Source of the DNA: an uncultured Ruminococcus sp.
GTDB lineage: Bacteria; Bacillota; Clostridia; Oscillospirales; Acutalibacteraceae
Direction of reading: 5' to 3'
Assembly: GCA_902800065.1 (NCBI GenBank)
Contig: CADCDE010000033.1
Span: forward strand, 1-37,177
Length of the DNA stretch: 37,177 nucleotides
A model generated the notes under the pieces. It did no database searches and was not told the DNA's origin. It saw only the letters and a list, made by a program, of their open reading frames with translations. Of the stretch, positions 15,692 through 23,623 are shown in pieces; the stretch's first letter is position 1; each line of letters starts with the position of its first letter. The translations under genes were made by a program, and so were the position numbers.

Positions 15692-17113
15692 ATGAAATAC
15701 GATCCGAAATCACCTCATGCCGAGGAATTTATCAATGACGAGGAAATAAAAGCCTGTCTTGAATATGCAGAAAAAAACAAGCATAATGTTGAGCTTATCG
15801 ACCAGATACTTGAAAAGGCAAGACTTGAAAAAGGTCTTTCACACAAGGAAGCTCTTGTTCTTCTTGACTGCGATATCGAGGAAAAAAATCAGGAAATTTA
15901 TGCCCTTGCCGAAAGAATAAAGAAAAATTATTACGGCAACAGAATAGTTATGTTTGCACCACTGTATCTCTCAAATTACTGCGTGAACGGCTGTCTTTAC
16001 TGCCCTTATCATCTCAAAAACAAGCATATTGCCCGTAAAAAACTTACTCAGGATGAAATAAGAAAAGAAGTTATCGCCCTTCAGGACATGGGACACAAGA
16101 GATTAGCCATTGAATCAGGCGAAGATCCTGTAAACAATCCCATTGAGTACATTCTTGAAAGTATAAAGACAATTTACAGTATAAAGCATAAAAACGGTGC
16201 TATCAGACGTGTAAACGTAAACATTGCCGCAACCACTCACGAGAATTACAAGAAACTCAAGGATGCAGGAATAGGCACTTATATTCTTTTCCAGGAAACT
16301 TATAACAAGGAAAGCTATGAAAAACTTCACCCCACAGGTCCGAAGCACAATTACAATTATCATACCGAGGCTATGGACAGGGCTATGGAAGCCGGTATAG
16401 ATGATGTCGGCTGCGGTGTATTGTTTGGTCTTGAATTGTACAGATATGAATTTGTCGGAATACTCATGCACGCCGAACATCTTGAAGCACGTTTCGGTGT
16501 AGGTCCTCACACAATAAGCGTTCCCCGTGTAAGACGTGCTGATGATATTGATCCTGATGTATTCGACAACGGTATTTCAGATGATACATTCGCTAAAATA
16601 GTTGCTTGTATTAGAATAGCTGTTCCTTATACGGGAATGATAGTTTCGACACGTGAATCTCAGAAAAGCCGTGAAAGAGTACTCCATTTAGGAGTATCAC
16701 AGATAAGCGGAGGCTCAAAGACAAGCGTTGGCGGATATGCTGAACCATGTGATGATGACGAGGATTCCGCACAGTTCGATGTAAGCGACAGAAGAACTCT
16801 TGATGAAGTTGTAAAATGGCTGATGGAATTGGGATATATACCGAGTTTCTGTACAGCTTGTTACAGAGAGGGCAGAACAGGCGACAGATTCATGTCACTT
16901 TGCAAGGCAGGTCAGATACAAAACTGCTGTCACCCCAATGCACTTATGACACTCAAAGAATATCTTGAGGATTACGCTTCACCCGAAACCAAAGAAATAG
17001 GTGAAAAGCTCATACTTGCAGAACTCAATAATATCCCCAAGGAAAAAGTACGTGAAATTACAAAAGAACATCTTGCTGATATCGTCAACGGAAAAAGAGA
17101 TTTCAGATTCTAA
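15692..17113 (+). CDS. hydG: [FeFe]-hydrogenase maturase HydG, radical SAM tyrosine lyase
   Basis: Cleaves tyrosine to p-cresol and a glycine-derived fragment, yielding the CO and CN ligands delivered on an Fe-cysteine complex to the H-cluster pathway. The protein is 473 aa, the usual family length. The radical SAM motif CVNGCLYC lies near residues 95-102. The C-terminal auxiliary-cluster cysteines appear in CTACYREGRTGDRFMSLCK, followed by QNCCHPNAL. ATG 15692 is preferred because AAAGGAAG precedes it and the alignable family sequence starts there; upstream in-frame codons come from repeat-rich spacer. It lies 65 bases after hydE. Confidence 0.97.
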   Translation: MKYDPKSPHAEEFINDEEIKACLEYAEKNKHNVELIDQILEKARLEKGLSHKEALVLLDCDIEEKNQEIYALAERIKKNYYGNRIVMFAPLYLSNYCVNGCLYCPYHLKNKHIARKKLTQDEIRKEVIALQDMGHKRLAIESGEDPVNNPIEYILESIKTIYSIKHKNGAIRRVNVNIAATTHENYKKLKDAGIGTYILFQETYNKESYEKLHPTGPKHNYNYHTEAMDRAMEAGIDDVGCGVLFGLELYRYEFVGILMHAEHLEARFGVGPHTISVPRVRRADDIDPDVFDNGISDDTFAKIVACIRIAVPYTGMIVSTRESQKSRERVLHLGVSQISGGSKTSVGGYAEPCDDDEDSAQFDVSDRRTLDEVVKWLMELGYIPSFCTACYREGRTGDRFMSLCKAGQIQNCCHPNALMTLKEYLEDYASPETKEIGEKLILAELNNIPKEKVREITKEHLADIVNGKRDFRF

Positions 17114-17123
17114 AATTAAGTTA

Positions 17124-17168
17124 GAAATGAGGAGTGAGGAGTGAAAAGTTATATTTCACTCCCCACTC
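17124..17168 (+). repeat. GAGGAGTG-type repeat forming a hairpin after hydG
   Basis: A GAGGAGTGAGGAGTG-like tandem repeat whose arm (17132-17146) pairs with 17154-17168 over 15 positions with one mismatch and a 7-base loop. No T-run follows, so it is probably not a strong terminator. It could act as an mRNA-processing or stability hairpin between hydG and the next gene. A related repeat on the opposite strand lies at 21808-21838. Confidence 0.6.
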
Positions 17169-17193
17169 TAAATTTTAAATCGAGGTTTTTTAT

Positions 17194-17592
17194 ATGGAAA
17201 TAATAGAGTACAACGATTATGAAAGTGTCAAAAATGCCCGTGAAAAAGATGAACCTTTGATGGCGGTCATATCCTTTGACGGCTCAAAAGCCTATGTATG
17301 TCATATAGATGACGGTGTAGAACATCATATTTTATTGATGAAGGTCGGCTATAAGGGTACGGAAATAGATGAATTTTTCAGGATAATATTTGATAAAGAC
17401 GGTGCTGACTGGAATTTTATATGTCCGCCCGATTATAAAAACATCAAATACAAGTCAAAGCGTATAAAACAATTTTACAAAGACGGAATAAGTACAATAT
17501 CTGAATTTTTGGCAGATTTCGGATATCTGTGCGATATAAAAATACCAAAAAGATACAGCCGTCATCTTAATGCCATGCTTGAAGATGAATGA
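17194..17592 (+). CDS. Unrecognised 132-aa protein inside the hyd maturation operon
   Basis: I do not recognise this family. It is a soluble, mixed-charge protein of 132 aa with no signal peptide or membrane segment. It starts MEIIEYNDYESVKNAREKD and contains AYVCHIDDGVEHHILL and DWNFICPPDYKNIKY, then a basic helix-rich end with KIPKRYSRHLNAMLEDE. Two His and three Cys residues are spread out without an obvious metal-site spacing. ATG 17194 has GAGG 8 bases upstream. It is placed between hydG and hydF (15 bases before hydF), so co-expression with H-cluster assembly is likely. A direct role in maturation is only an inference. Confidence 0.75.
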   Translation: MEIIEYNDYESVKNAREKDEPLMAVISFDGSKAYVCHIDDGVEHHILLMKVGYKGTEIDEFFRIIFDKDGADWNFICPPDYKNIKYKSKRIKQFYKDGISTISEFLADFGYLCDIKIPKRYSRHLNAMLEDE

Positions 17593-17607
17593 AAGGAATG
17601 AAATTTT

Positions 17608-18807
17608 ATGTCACTTAACAATACACCAAGTGCCGAAAGAGTACACATAGCCTTTTTCGGAAAGAGAAATTCGGGCAAATCAAGTCTTTTGAATGCCGTT
17701 ACAAATCAGAATATCGCAATTGTATCTGATATTCTCGGAACAACTACCGATCCTGTATTCAAGGCTATGGAATTACTGCCTTTGGGTGCCGTTATGATGA
17801 TAGATACAGCAGGAATTGATGATGAGGGCGAACTCGGAAATATGCGTGTACAAAAAACTCTCCGCATACTCAATAAAACAGATATTGCCGTTTTAGTCGT
17901 TGACAGTACAAAAGGCTTGACTGATTATGAAAATGATCTTATCGAAAAATTCAGAAATAAAAATATTCCGTATATAATTGCATATAATAAAAGCGACCTG
18001 AAAAAAATTCCCCCACGAAATGAAAATGAACTGAATGTAAGTGCCGTTACTGGAGAAAATATTAACGAACTGAAAGAACTTATCGCCAAACAAAGCAATA
18101 AAACTGAAGATAAAAAAATTGTTGCACATCTTTTGAATAAAAATGATTTTGTTGTCCTTGTAGTGCCGATAGATGAATCTGCTCCGAAAGGTCGTTTAAT
18201 CCTTCCACAGGTACAGACTATAAGAGAACTCCTTGACAATGAGATGATACCCGTTGTCACTCGTGATACTACTCTCAGGGAAACTCTCGCTTCACTTGGA
18301 AAAAAGCCTGCTCTTGTCATCACAGACAGTCAGGTCTTCGGCAAAGTCAGCAAAGACGTTCCCCAAGATATTTTACTCACTTCTTTTTCTATTTTAATGG
18401 CAAATTACAAGAGTGATTTGAAAACACTTGTTCGTGGAGTAAAAGCCATTGATACTCTAAAAGATGGTGACAGGGTACTTATATCCGAGGGCTGTACACA
18501 TCACCGTCAGTGCAATGATATAGGCACTGTCAAACTTCCAAAACTTTTACAGAAATATACAGAAAAATCCCTTGACTTCAAATGGACTTCGGGTACTGAA
18601 TTTGAAGAAGACCTGAGCGGATATAAGCTGATAATCCACTGCGGAGGCTGTATGCTCAATGAAAGAGAAATGAAATACAGGCTCAAATGTGCTGTTGACC
18701 AGAATACGCCAATGACAAACTACGGTACAGCTATCGCTTATATGAACGGCATTCTCAAGAGAAGCCTTTCCGTTTTCACTGATATTTCCCGAATACTCGA
18801 CAATTAA
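17608..18807 (+). CDS. hydF: [FeFe]-hydrogenase maturation GTPase and scaffold HydF
   Basis: GTP-binding scaffold that carries the diiron precursor and delivers it to apo-hydrogenase. The 399-aa protein has an N-terminal Era/TrmE-like GTPase domain: G1 FGKRNSGKSS near residues 17-26, the conserved threonines in GTTTDP, G3 DTAGI near 70, and G4 NKSD near 126. The C-terminal [4Fe-4S] domain shows CTHHRQCND near 300 and HCGGCM near 348, matching the family CXH...HCXXC ligand pattern. ATG 17608 has AAAGGAATG upstream. It is the last gene of the operon; a 115-bp repeat element follows within 10 bases. Confidence 0.96.
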   Translation: MSLNNTPSAERVHIAFFGKRNSGKSSLLNAVTNQNIAIVSDILGTTTDPVFKAMELLPLGAVMMIDTAGIDDEGELGNMRVQKTLRILNKTDIAVLVVDSTKGLTDYENDLIEKFRNKNIPYIIAYNKSDLKKIPPRNENELNVSAVTGENINELKELIAKQSNKTEDKKIVAHLLNKNDFVVLVVPIDESAPKGRLILPQVQTIRELLDNEMIPVVTRDTTLRETLASLGKKPALVITDSQVFGKVSKDVPQDILLTSFSILMANYKSDLKTLVRGVKAIDTLKDGDRVLISEGCTHHRQCNDIGTVKLPKLLQKYTEKSLDFKWTSGTEFEEDLSGYKLIIHCGGCMLNEREMKYRLKCAVDQNTPMTNYGTAIAYMNGILKRSLSVFTDISRILDN

Positions 18808-18816
18808 ACAGCTATA

Positions 18817-18931
18817 GTAAACAACAAAATAAATTGCTCAATGTCATTCCGAGCAAAGCGAGGAATCTTTGAAAGATTCTTCGTCACTTCGTTCCTCAGA
18901 ATTACAAAAGGAATTTTTCATTGACGTTTAC
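18817..18931 (+). mobile_element. 115-bp MITE-like element, copy B
   Basis: Same length and ends as copy A (GTAAAC ... GTTTAC, TA on both sides), with only about five substitutions over 115 bases. It lies in the same orientation immediately after hydF. Its inner palindrome may serve as the 3' hairpin of the operon transcript, since no classical terminator with a T-run was found between hydF and ireB. Confidence 0.82.
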
Positions 18932-18969
18932 TAAATATTTTTTATGCAAAAATTTTTATAACTTAAACC

Positions 18970-18998
18970 TTGATAAAATATGCAATATGTTATATAAT
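18970..18998 (+). promoter_or_regulatory. Sigma-A promoter of ireB
   Basis: TTGATA (18970-18975), a 17-base spacer and a perfect TATAAT (18993-18998), about 58 bases before the ireB ATG. It gives the downstream cluster its own transcription start after the hyd operon. Confidence 0.78.
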
Positions 18999-19056
18999 AA
19001 ATACTGAGATAGAATTTTTTTATTTAAATAAAATCAAAAGGTGGTATGGATAAATT

Positions 19057-19326
19057 ATGAACGATAACAATAATACTAAATTCACTGACAAAACGATGAT
19101 ATTTTCGGTTTCAGAGGCAAAGGAAGACTATATACGATCTGTTATTACAACCGTTTACGATGCTCTTGAAGCAAAGGGCTATAATCCCATCAACCAGCTT
19201 GTAGGCTATATCGTCTCGGAGGATCCTACATATATCACAACGCATCTCAATGCACGTTCACTGATACGCAAGATTGACCGTGATGACCTGCTCGAAGTCT
19301 TACTCAAAAACTATATCAAAAAATAA
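19057..19326 (+). CDS. ireB: IreB-family (UPF0297) regulatory phosphoprotein
   Basis: A small cytosolic protein of 89 aa. In Enterococcus the homologue IreB is a substrate of the PASTA kinase IreK and influences cephalosporin tolerance. Diagnostic stretches are [36 protein letters not shown] and [19 protein letters not shown]; the N-terminal threonines are candidate phosphosites by analogy. AAGGTGG lies upstream of ATG 19057. In Firmicutes this gene is commonly followed by ruvX and a DUF1292 gene; here two unrecognised small genes take that place. Confidence 0.92.
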   Translation: MNDNNNTKFTDKTMIFSVSEAKEDYIRSVITTVYDALEAKGYNPINQLVGYIVSEDPTYITTHLNARSLIRKIDRDDLLEVLLKNYIKK

Positions 19327-19400
19327 ACAGAAGCATAGTCAAATATATGCCTGACCACCCGTCTTTATATCTATTTTCAGAAAGGATGCTTTTTATTATT

Positions 19401-19673
19401 ATGGAATTTTTAAATTACAAAAATAAACCGCTCGTAAGATGTGGTGATATTTTATACTACGGTGATATGCACGACAAATATATTGCAAAACTCACGGTAA
19501 GATCATCAAAAAAAGATAATGATATTTCCATGTCGGAGGAAGTATTTATACAGATACTCAACAATGATCCGAAGGGCAATGAGCAGCCTATTTTAAAATA
19601 CGGCAATGAAACAGGGCTTTTCTCTGCTATCGACAGGGCTTATGTATGGCTCAAAAAGGCTCAGAAAAAATGA
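19401..19673 (+). CDS. Unrecognised 90-aa protein downstream of ireB
   Basis: Family not recognised. The protein starts at ATG 19401 (MEFLNYKNKPLVRCGDILYY), with AGAAAGGA about 14 bases before it. An earlier in-frame ATG at 19386 lies directly on that site and is less likely. The protein is soluble and beta-rich in appearance (KYIAKLTVRSSKKDND) with a C-terminal helix ending WLKKAQKK. It lies 74 bases after ireB and 10 before the next gene, so it is probably co-transcribed. It could occupy the slot of the small DUF1292 protein in other genomes, but I see no clear sequence match. Confidence 0.72.
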   Translation: MEFLNYKNKPLVRCGDILYYGDMHDKYIAKLTVRSSKKDNDISMSEEVFIQILNNDPKGNEQPILKYGNETGLFSAIDRAYVWLKKAQKK

Positions 19674-19683
19674 AGGTAGATTT

Positions 19684-20067
19684 ATGAATATTTCTGATGA
19701 AGATTTCGCCAAATTTTGCTCATATGTTCAGGAAGGTATGGAATCTCTTGCTCAAGCTATCGAAAACGGCAGACATCCGCAATATGCCAGACCAACTGCT
19801 GTTTATATAGGCATTCCCGAAGAAAAAAATAATTTTTGCCGTCTTACTTACAGTTGCTTTAACAGCGACAAAAAAGATATTCTTACATTGTCTGTGGGTG
19901 TGATTCGTAAAGGTGAAGATGCACTTTTTGAGTCATTTTATTTTAACGGCACCGAAAAGGAATTTATCGATTATGTACGCAAACCGTCTTACGACTGTAA
20001 AGCTCTCACAGAACATCTCATTAAATTATCTGATAAATGTAACAAATATTATGAAGACCGTGACTGA
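19684..20067 (+). CDS. Unrecognised 127-aa protein
   Basis: Family not recognised. ATG 19684 is chosen because GAAGGTAGA lies just before it; an upstream in-frame ATG at 19606 is inside the preceding gene. The protein starts MNISDEDFAKFCSYVQEGME. It has a central beta-rich segment with CRLTYSCF, then FYFNGTEKEFIDYV, and a helical end with SDKCNKYYEDRD. Five cysteines are present, without a clear metal motif. It has no signal peptide or membrane helix. It is the last gene of the ireB cluster before a REP-type repeat. Confidence 0.7.
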   Translation: MNISDEDFAKFCSYVQEGMESLAQAIENGRHPQYARPTAVYIGIPEEKNNFCRLTYSCFNSDKKDILTLSVGVIRKGEDALFESFYFNGTEKEFIDYVRKPSYDCKALTEHLIKLSDKCNKYYEDRD

Positions 20068-20110
20068 ATATTACACGGAAATCAATTTTTAAAATATAAG
20101 CATCCCGATT

Positions 20111-20154
20111 TGTCATTCTGAGGAGCGAAGCGACGAAGAATCTTTGTCTTCGTG
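20111..20154 (+). repeat. Partial REP-type repeat upstream of the DUF1858 reading frame
   Basis: Starts GTCATTCTGAGGAGCGAAG and continues to GACGAAGAATCTTTGTC. It corresponds to one half of the inner palindrome of the 115-bp elements, in the opposite orientation, without their GTAAAC ends. It occupies the place where a ribosome site and start would be expected for the reading frame that follows. Confidence 0.75.
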
Positions 20155-20162
20155 ATACTTTT

Positions 20163-20368
20163 GTGACAAAATTACAAAAAATACTATCATTGGAGATATC
20201 CTTGATATTGATGAAACTACTGCTCCTCTTTTCCTCTCAATAGGAATGCACTGCCTCGGCTGTCCTGCATCAAGAGGTGAAACTATCGAACAGGCTTGCA
20301 TGGTACATGGTGTTGATCCTGATATGCTTGTAAAGGCTCTCAACGACCATATCAACAAAAAAGCATAA
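20163..20368 (+). pseudogene. DUF1858 redox-disulfide domain gene with no usable start
   Basis: From 20171 to the stop at 20366-20368 an open frame reads ITKNTIIGDILDID, then FLSIGMHCLGCPASRGET and VHGVDPDMLVKALN. This is a full DUF1858 domain (hybrid-cluster-protein-associated redox disulfide) with its CXXC motif. No ATG, GTG or TTG precedes it in frame before an upstream TGA at 20153. GTG 20163 would supply a natural start (VTK-ITKNT) if one base were added to the AAAA run at 20168-20171. No ribosome site precedes it; a partial REP repeat lies there instead. The stop overlaps the trmK start as TAATG. It is either a recent pseudogene, a sequencing slip, or a gene using ATT. Confidence 0.7.
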
Positions 20369-21051
20369 TGTTCAGTCTCGATAACAGACTTGCTCTCTGT
20401 GCCGATTTCGTGCGTGAAAACTCAAATCTTGCTGATGTCGGCACAGACCACGCTTATCTGCCCGTATGGCTTGCAATCAATCATAAGATCAATTCAGCTG
20501 TTGCCTGTGATATACGAAAAATGCCTTTGAAAAATGCACAGTCAAATATTGATCTTTACGGTGTCGGGGATATCGTTTCAACAGTCCTTTCAGACGGTCT
20601 TGATGAAATTCCCCCTGAATGTGCCGATGATATCGTTATTGCAGGCATGGGCGGTGAGCTTATATCCGAGATAATCTCAAGAACGCTTTGGCTTCGTGAC
20701 GAAAACAAAAGGCTGATATTACAGCCGATGACTCGTGCGGATTCATTGCGTTTGTTTTTATGCCGTAACGGATTCAGGATAATCGATGAAAAACCATGCA
20801 TATCTCTCGGAAAATCCTATTCCGTTATATTAGCCGTATATGACGGTGTAATCCGTCCGTGTGACGATATTTTCAGATACACAGGCTTGCTTCAGTTCGA
20901 TAATTCCATTGAATCAAAAAAATACATATCCGTCATCAACGGAAAATTAAAGAAAAAACTAAATGCTTTTGAAAAGAATTCAGATGAATTCAAACATCTT
21001 CTTGAGCTTACAGAAAAGCTTGACTCTCTTTCAAAGGAGAATTCTCAATGA
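20368..21051 (+). CDS. trmK: tRNA (adenine(22)-N1)-methyltransferase TrmK
   Basis: Methylates N1 of A22 in bacterial tRNAs. The 227-aa sequence begins with the class I SAM-binding motif ADVGTDHAYLPVWLA (near residues 17-31). It then has VACDIRKMPLKNAQSNI and the catalytic-region IAGMGGELISEII near 90, where E. coli-type methylases would have NPPY. The C-terminal 60 residues are a Lys/Glu-rich coiled coil, as in the family. ATG 20368 overlaps the stop of the DUF1858 frame. It is paired with a Nif3-like gene by an ATGA overlap, the same pair as yqfN-yqfO in Bacillus. Confidence 0.94.
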   Translation: MFSLDNRLALCADFVRENSNLADVGTDHAYLPVWLAINHKINSAVACDIRKMPLKNAQSNIDLYGVGDIVSTVLSDGLDEIPPECADDIVIAGMGGELISEIISRTLWLRDENKRLILQPMTRADSLRLFLCRNGFRIIDEKPCISLGKSYSVILAVYDGVIRPCDDIFRYTGLLQFDNSIESKKYISVINGKLKKKLNAFEKNSDEFKHLLELTEKLDSLSKENSQ

Positions 21052-21800
21052 CAACTGCCAAAAATATTTTTGATTTTATAAACTCCTTCGCTCCGTTTGA
21101 AACTCAGATGAGTTTCGATAATTCGGGGCTTCTTATCGGTGATAAAAACGCCGTTTCAGATAAAGTCATAGTTACACTTGATGTTACCCGTGATGTTATC
21201 GAACAGGCTGTTTCTGAAAATGTAGGGATAATAATATCCCATCACCCTGTTATTTTCAATCCCATCAAATCTCTTTCAAGCACTTCCATACCTTTTTTAT
21301 GTGCCAAAAATAATCTTACGATAATTTCCGCCCATACCAATCTTGATATTGCTCCGAATGGTGTCAATGATACTCTTGCAAGGCTCTGCGGTGTCGTTCC
21401 AGACAAATATATCAATGAAGAATGTCTTATCTTCGGACATCTCTACGAAACTACTGACTGTCCGACATTTGCCGAATATATCAAAAACACTCTTGATATA
21501 TCGGGACTGCGTTTTTCCGATAACGGTAAATATATAAGCAAAATAGCCGTTGCGTGCGGTGCAGGCGGAAGCAATGTTTTCCTCGCAAAAAAATATTCCG
21601 CTGATGCAATTATCACAGGTGAAATAAAGCATCACGAAATTATCTTTGCCAATGACAATGACATTGCCGTATTCGATTTAGGTCACTTCAATTCCGAGAA
21701 TATCATCATTCCCGAACTTATCAAGAAATTATCCGAACAATTCCCAGATATCAATTTCATAAAATCCAATTTCACAGATAAAATGAAATATGTAAATTAA
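21048..21800 (+). CDS. Nif3-like dinuclear metal center protein (YqfO/YbgI family)
   Basis: A 250-aa member of the NIF3 family, with two metal ions bound per subunit in a toroidal oligomer. The biochemical role is not settled; GTP cyclohydrolase-like annotation is historic. Metal ligands are visible in IISHHPVIFNP (near residues 62-72), SAHTNLDIAPNGVND (near 95-109) and the C-terminal DLGHFNSE (near 221-228). The internal GAGGSNVFLAKKYSADAIITGE region is also typical. ATG 21048 has AAAGGAG upstream and overlaps the trmK stop. Confidence 0.92.
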   Translation: MTTAKNIFDFINSFAPFETQMSFDNSGLLIGDKNAVSDKVIVTLDVTRDVIEQAVSENVGIIISHHPVIFNPIKSLSSTSIPFLCAKNNLTIISAHTNLDIAPNGVNDTLARLCGVVPDKYINEECLIFGHLYETTDCPTFAEYIKNTLDISGLRFSDNGKYISKIAVACGAGGSNVFLAKKYSADAIITGEIKHHEIIFANDNDIAVFDLGHFNSENIIIPELIKKLSEQFPDINFIKSNFTDKMKYVN

Positions 21801-21807
21801 AACAATT

Positions 21808-21838
21808 ACTCACTTCTCACTCCTAACTCCTCACTTTT
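21808..21838 (-). repeat. Degenerate GAGGAGTG-type tandem repeat
   Basis: On the minus strand this reads as repeated GTGAGGAGTTAGGAGTGAG units, resembling the 17124-17168 repeat. It fills most of the gap between the Nif3-like gene and rqcH. Confidence 0.6.
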
Positions 21839-21857
21839 AAGAAAGGGTGATATATTT

Positions 21858-23591
21858 ATGGCTCTTGACGGAGCTTTTTTGCGTCTTATAAAAAATGAAC
21901 TTGAAGCCCAACTATTGAATACCAAGGTTGACAAAATTTATCAGCCCTCAAAATTCGATTTTATTCTTTCAATGCGTTCCCGTGACGGTGTCAAAAAACT
22001 CCTTATATCCGCAAGTCCGAACAGTCCACGAATAAACATAACGTCTTCATCTTATGAAAATCCGCAGACTCCCCCCATGCTCTGTATGCTTTTAAGGAAA
22101 CGTCTTTCAGGAGCAAGACTTCGTACAATACGCCAGCCTGATTTGGAAAGATTATTATTCCTCGACTTTGAAGCTGTAAATGAACTTGGCGATACCGTTA
22201 TGCTTACACTTGCCGTTGAGATAATGGGACAGTACAGCAATATTATTTTCATAGACTCTGACGGAAATATCATTGACGCTGTAAAGCGTGTAGATGTTTC
22301 AATGTCATCTCAAAGACTTGTTCTGCCGGGCATAAAATATCAGCTTCCGCCCAATCAGGCTAAAATATCTATGCTTGACTATTCCGCTGATGATATAATT
22401 GATTCTGTTCAAAGCATTTCCAAAAATATGCCTCTTTCAAAGGCTCTGCTTTCGACTGTTCAGGGTATCTCTCCTATCATCTGCCGTGAATGGGAATATC
22501 TCACAGGTCACGGAAGGGACATCTTCATTTCAGACCTCAATGAAGAAACCATTTCCCGTCTGAGATTCTTCCTCAAGCGCACTATAAATACCGTGCGTGA
22601 ATTTCAGGGAGAACCTTATATTATCAATGACAATAGCAAAAAACCTATCGACTTTACTTTTGAATATATCCAGCAATACGGTACAGGTCATGCAACAAAG
22701 CAAAATTCCTTTTGCGAACTCCTTGATAATTATTATTCCAAGCGTACAATGCTTGAAAATATCCGTCAACGCTCTGATGACCTGAGCAAACTTCTGTCAA
22801 ATACAGCTTCCCGTCTTATCAAAAAGATATATCTGCAAAATGAAGAACTTTCCGCCTGTGCCGACAGGGAACATTTCAGAATATGCGGCGATTTGATTCA
22901 GGCTAACCTCTATCAGATACCCAAAGGCTCATCTTCATGCAAGGTGCAGAATTTCTATGACGAAAATCTTGCTGAAATAGAAATTTCTCTTGATCCAGCC
23001 CTTTCACCTGCCGTCAATTCACAGAAATACTACAAGAAATACCAGAAAGCCAAGACTGCCGAACAAGTCCTAAAAATCCAGATAGCCAAAGCCGAAGATG
23101 AACTTGATTACATTTCCTCGGTCATGGACAGTCTTTCCCGTGCAGGCTCTCTCCGTGAACTTGACGAGATACGCTTTGAACTTGCCGAACAGGGATACAT
23201 AAAATCAAAATCCAAAAAAACAAAAACTATTTCGTCGCTTCCCCCTATCGAACTCACATCAAAATCGGGATTCAAAATTTTAGTCGGCAGGAACAACAAG
23301 CAGAATGACACTCTTACCCTGAAATTCGCCAATAAAAATGATATATGGCTCCATGCAAAGGATATTCCAGGTTCTCACACAATAATAATTACAAACGGTC
23401 AGCAGCCTGATGATGAAACTATCCTGTTTGCCGCACAGATTGCCGCTGCACATTCAAAAGCCAAAGGCTCAAGCAAAACTCCGGTTGACTATACAAGAGT
23501 CAAATTCGTTTCAAAGCCAAACGGTGCGAAGCCCGGCAAGGTCATCTATACAAATCAGAAAACACTTTTTGTTTCTCCGTATAATGAATAA
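21858..23591 (+). CDS. rqcH: RqcH, NFACT-family ribosome quality control factor
   Basis: Binds stalled 50S subunits and directs Ala-tailing of nascent chains; older names are YloA, FbpA and fibronectin-binding protein. The 577-aa protein starts with the NFACT-N domain (MALDGAFLRLIKNELE, KVDKIYQPSKFDFILSM). LCMLLRKRLSGARLR lies near residue 75, and EIMGQYSNIIFID near 128 is strongly diagnostic. A central coiled coil (about 300-470) follows, then the NFACT-R domain with DIWLHAKDIPGSHTII near 495 and AHSKAKGSSKTPVDYT near 535. ATG 21858 has AGAAAGGGTG upstream. It ends in a terminator that overlaps the stop. Confidence 0.95.
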   Translation: MALDGAFLRLIKNELEAQLLNTKVDKIYQPSKFDFILSMRSRDGVKKLLISASPNSPRINITSSSYENPQTPPMLCMLLRKRLSGARLRTIRQPDLERLLFLDFEAVNELGDTVMLTLAVEIMGQYSNIIFIDSDGNIIDAVKRVDVSMSSQRLVLPGIKYQLPPNQAKISMLDYSADDIIDSVQSISKNMPLSKALLSTVQGISPIICREWEYLTGHGRDIFISDLNEETISRLRFFLKRTINTVREFQGEPYIINDNSKKPIDFTFEYIQQYGTGHATKQNSFCELLDNYYSKRTMLENIRQRSDDLSKLLSNTASRLIKKIYLQNEELSACADREHFRICGDLIQANLYQIPKGSSSCKVQNFYDENLAEIEISLDPALSPAVNSQKYYKKYQKAKTAEQVLKIQIAKAEDELDYISSVMDSLSRAGSLRELDEIRFELAEQGYIKSKSKKTKTISSLPPIELTSKSGFKILVGRNNKQNDTLTLKFANKNDIWLHAKDIPGSHTIIITNGQQPDDETILFAAQIAAAHSKAKGSSKTPVDYTRVKFVSKPNGAKPGKVIYTNQKTLFVSPYNE

Positions 23592-23623
23592 AGGACAGCC
23601 TTACCGACTGCCCTTTGTTTTTT
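23590..23623 (+). terminator. Terminator of rqcH
   Basis: AAAGGACAG (23590-23598) pairs with CTGCCCTTT (23608-23616) with one mismatch, followed by TTTGTTTTTT. It sits between the convergent ends of rqcH and the ECF component gene and may serve weakly in the other direction. Confidence 0.8.

Noticed and set aside
21858..23591. Fibronectin-binding surface adhesin as a function for this protein.
   Set aside because: The older FbpA name belongs to the same family, but the NFACT-N and NFACT-R motifs and absence of a signal peptide point to a cytosolic ribosome quality control factor.
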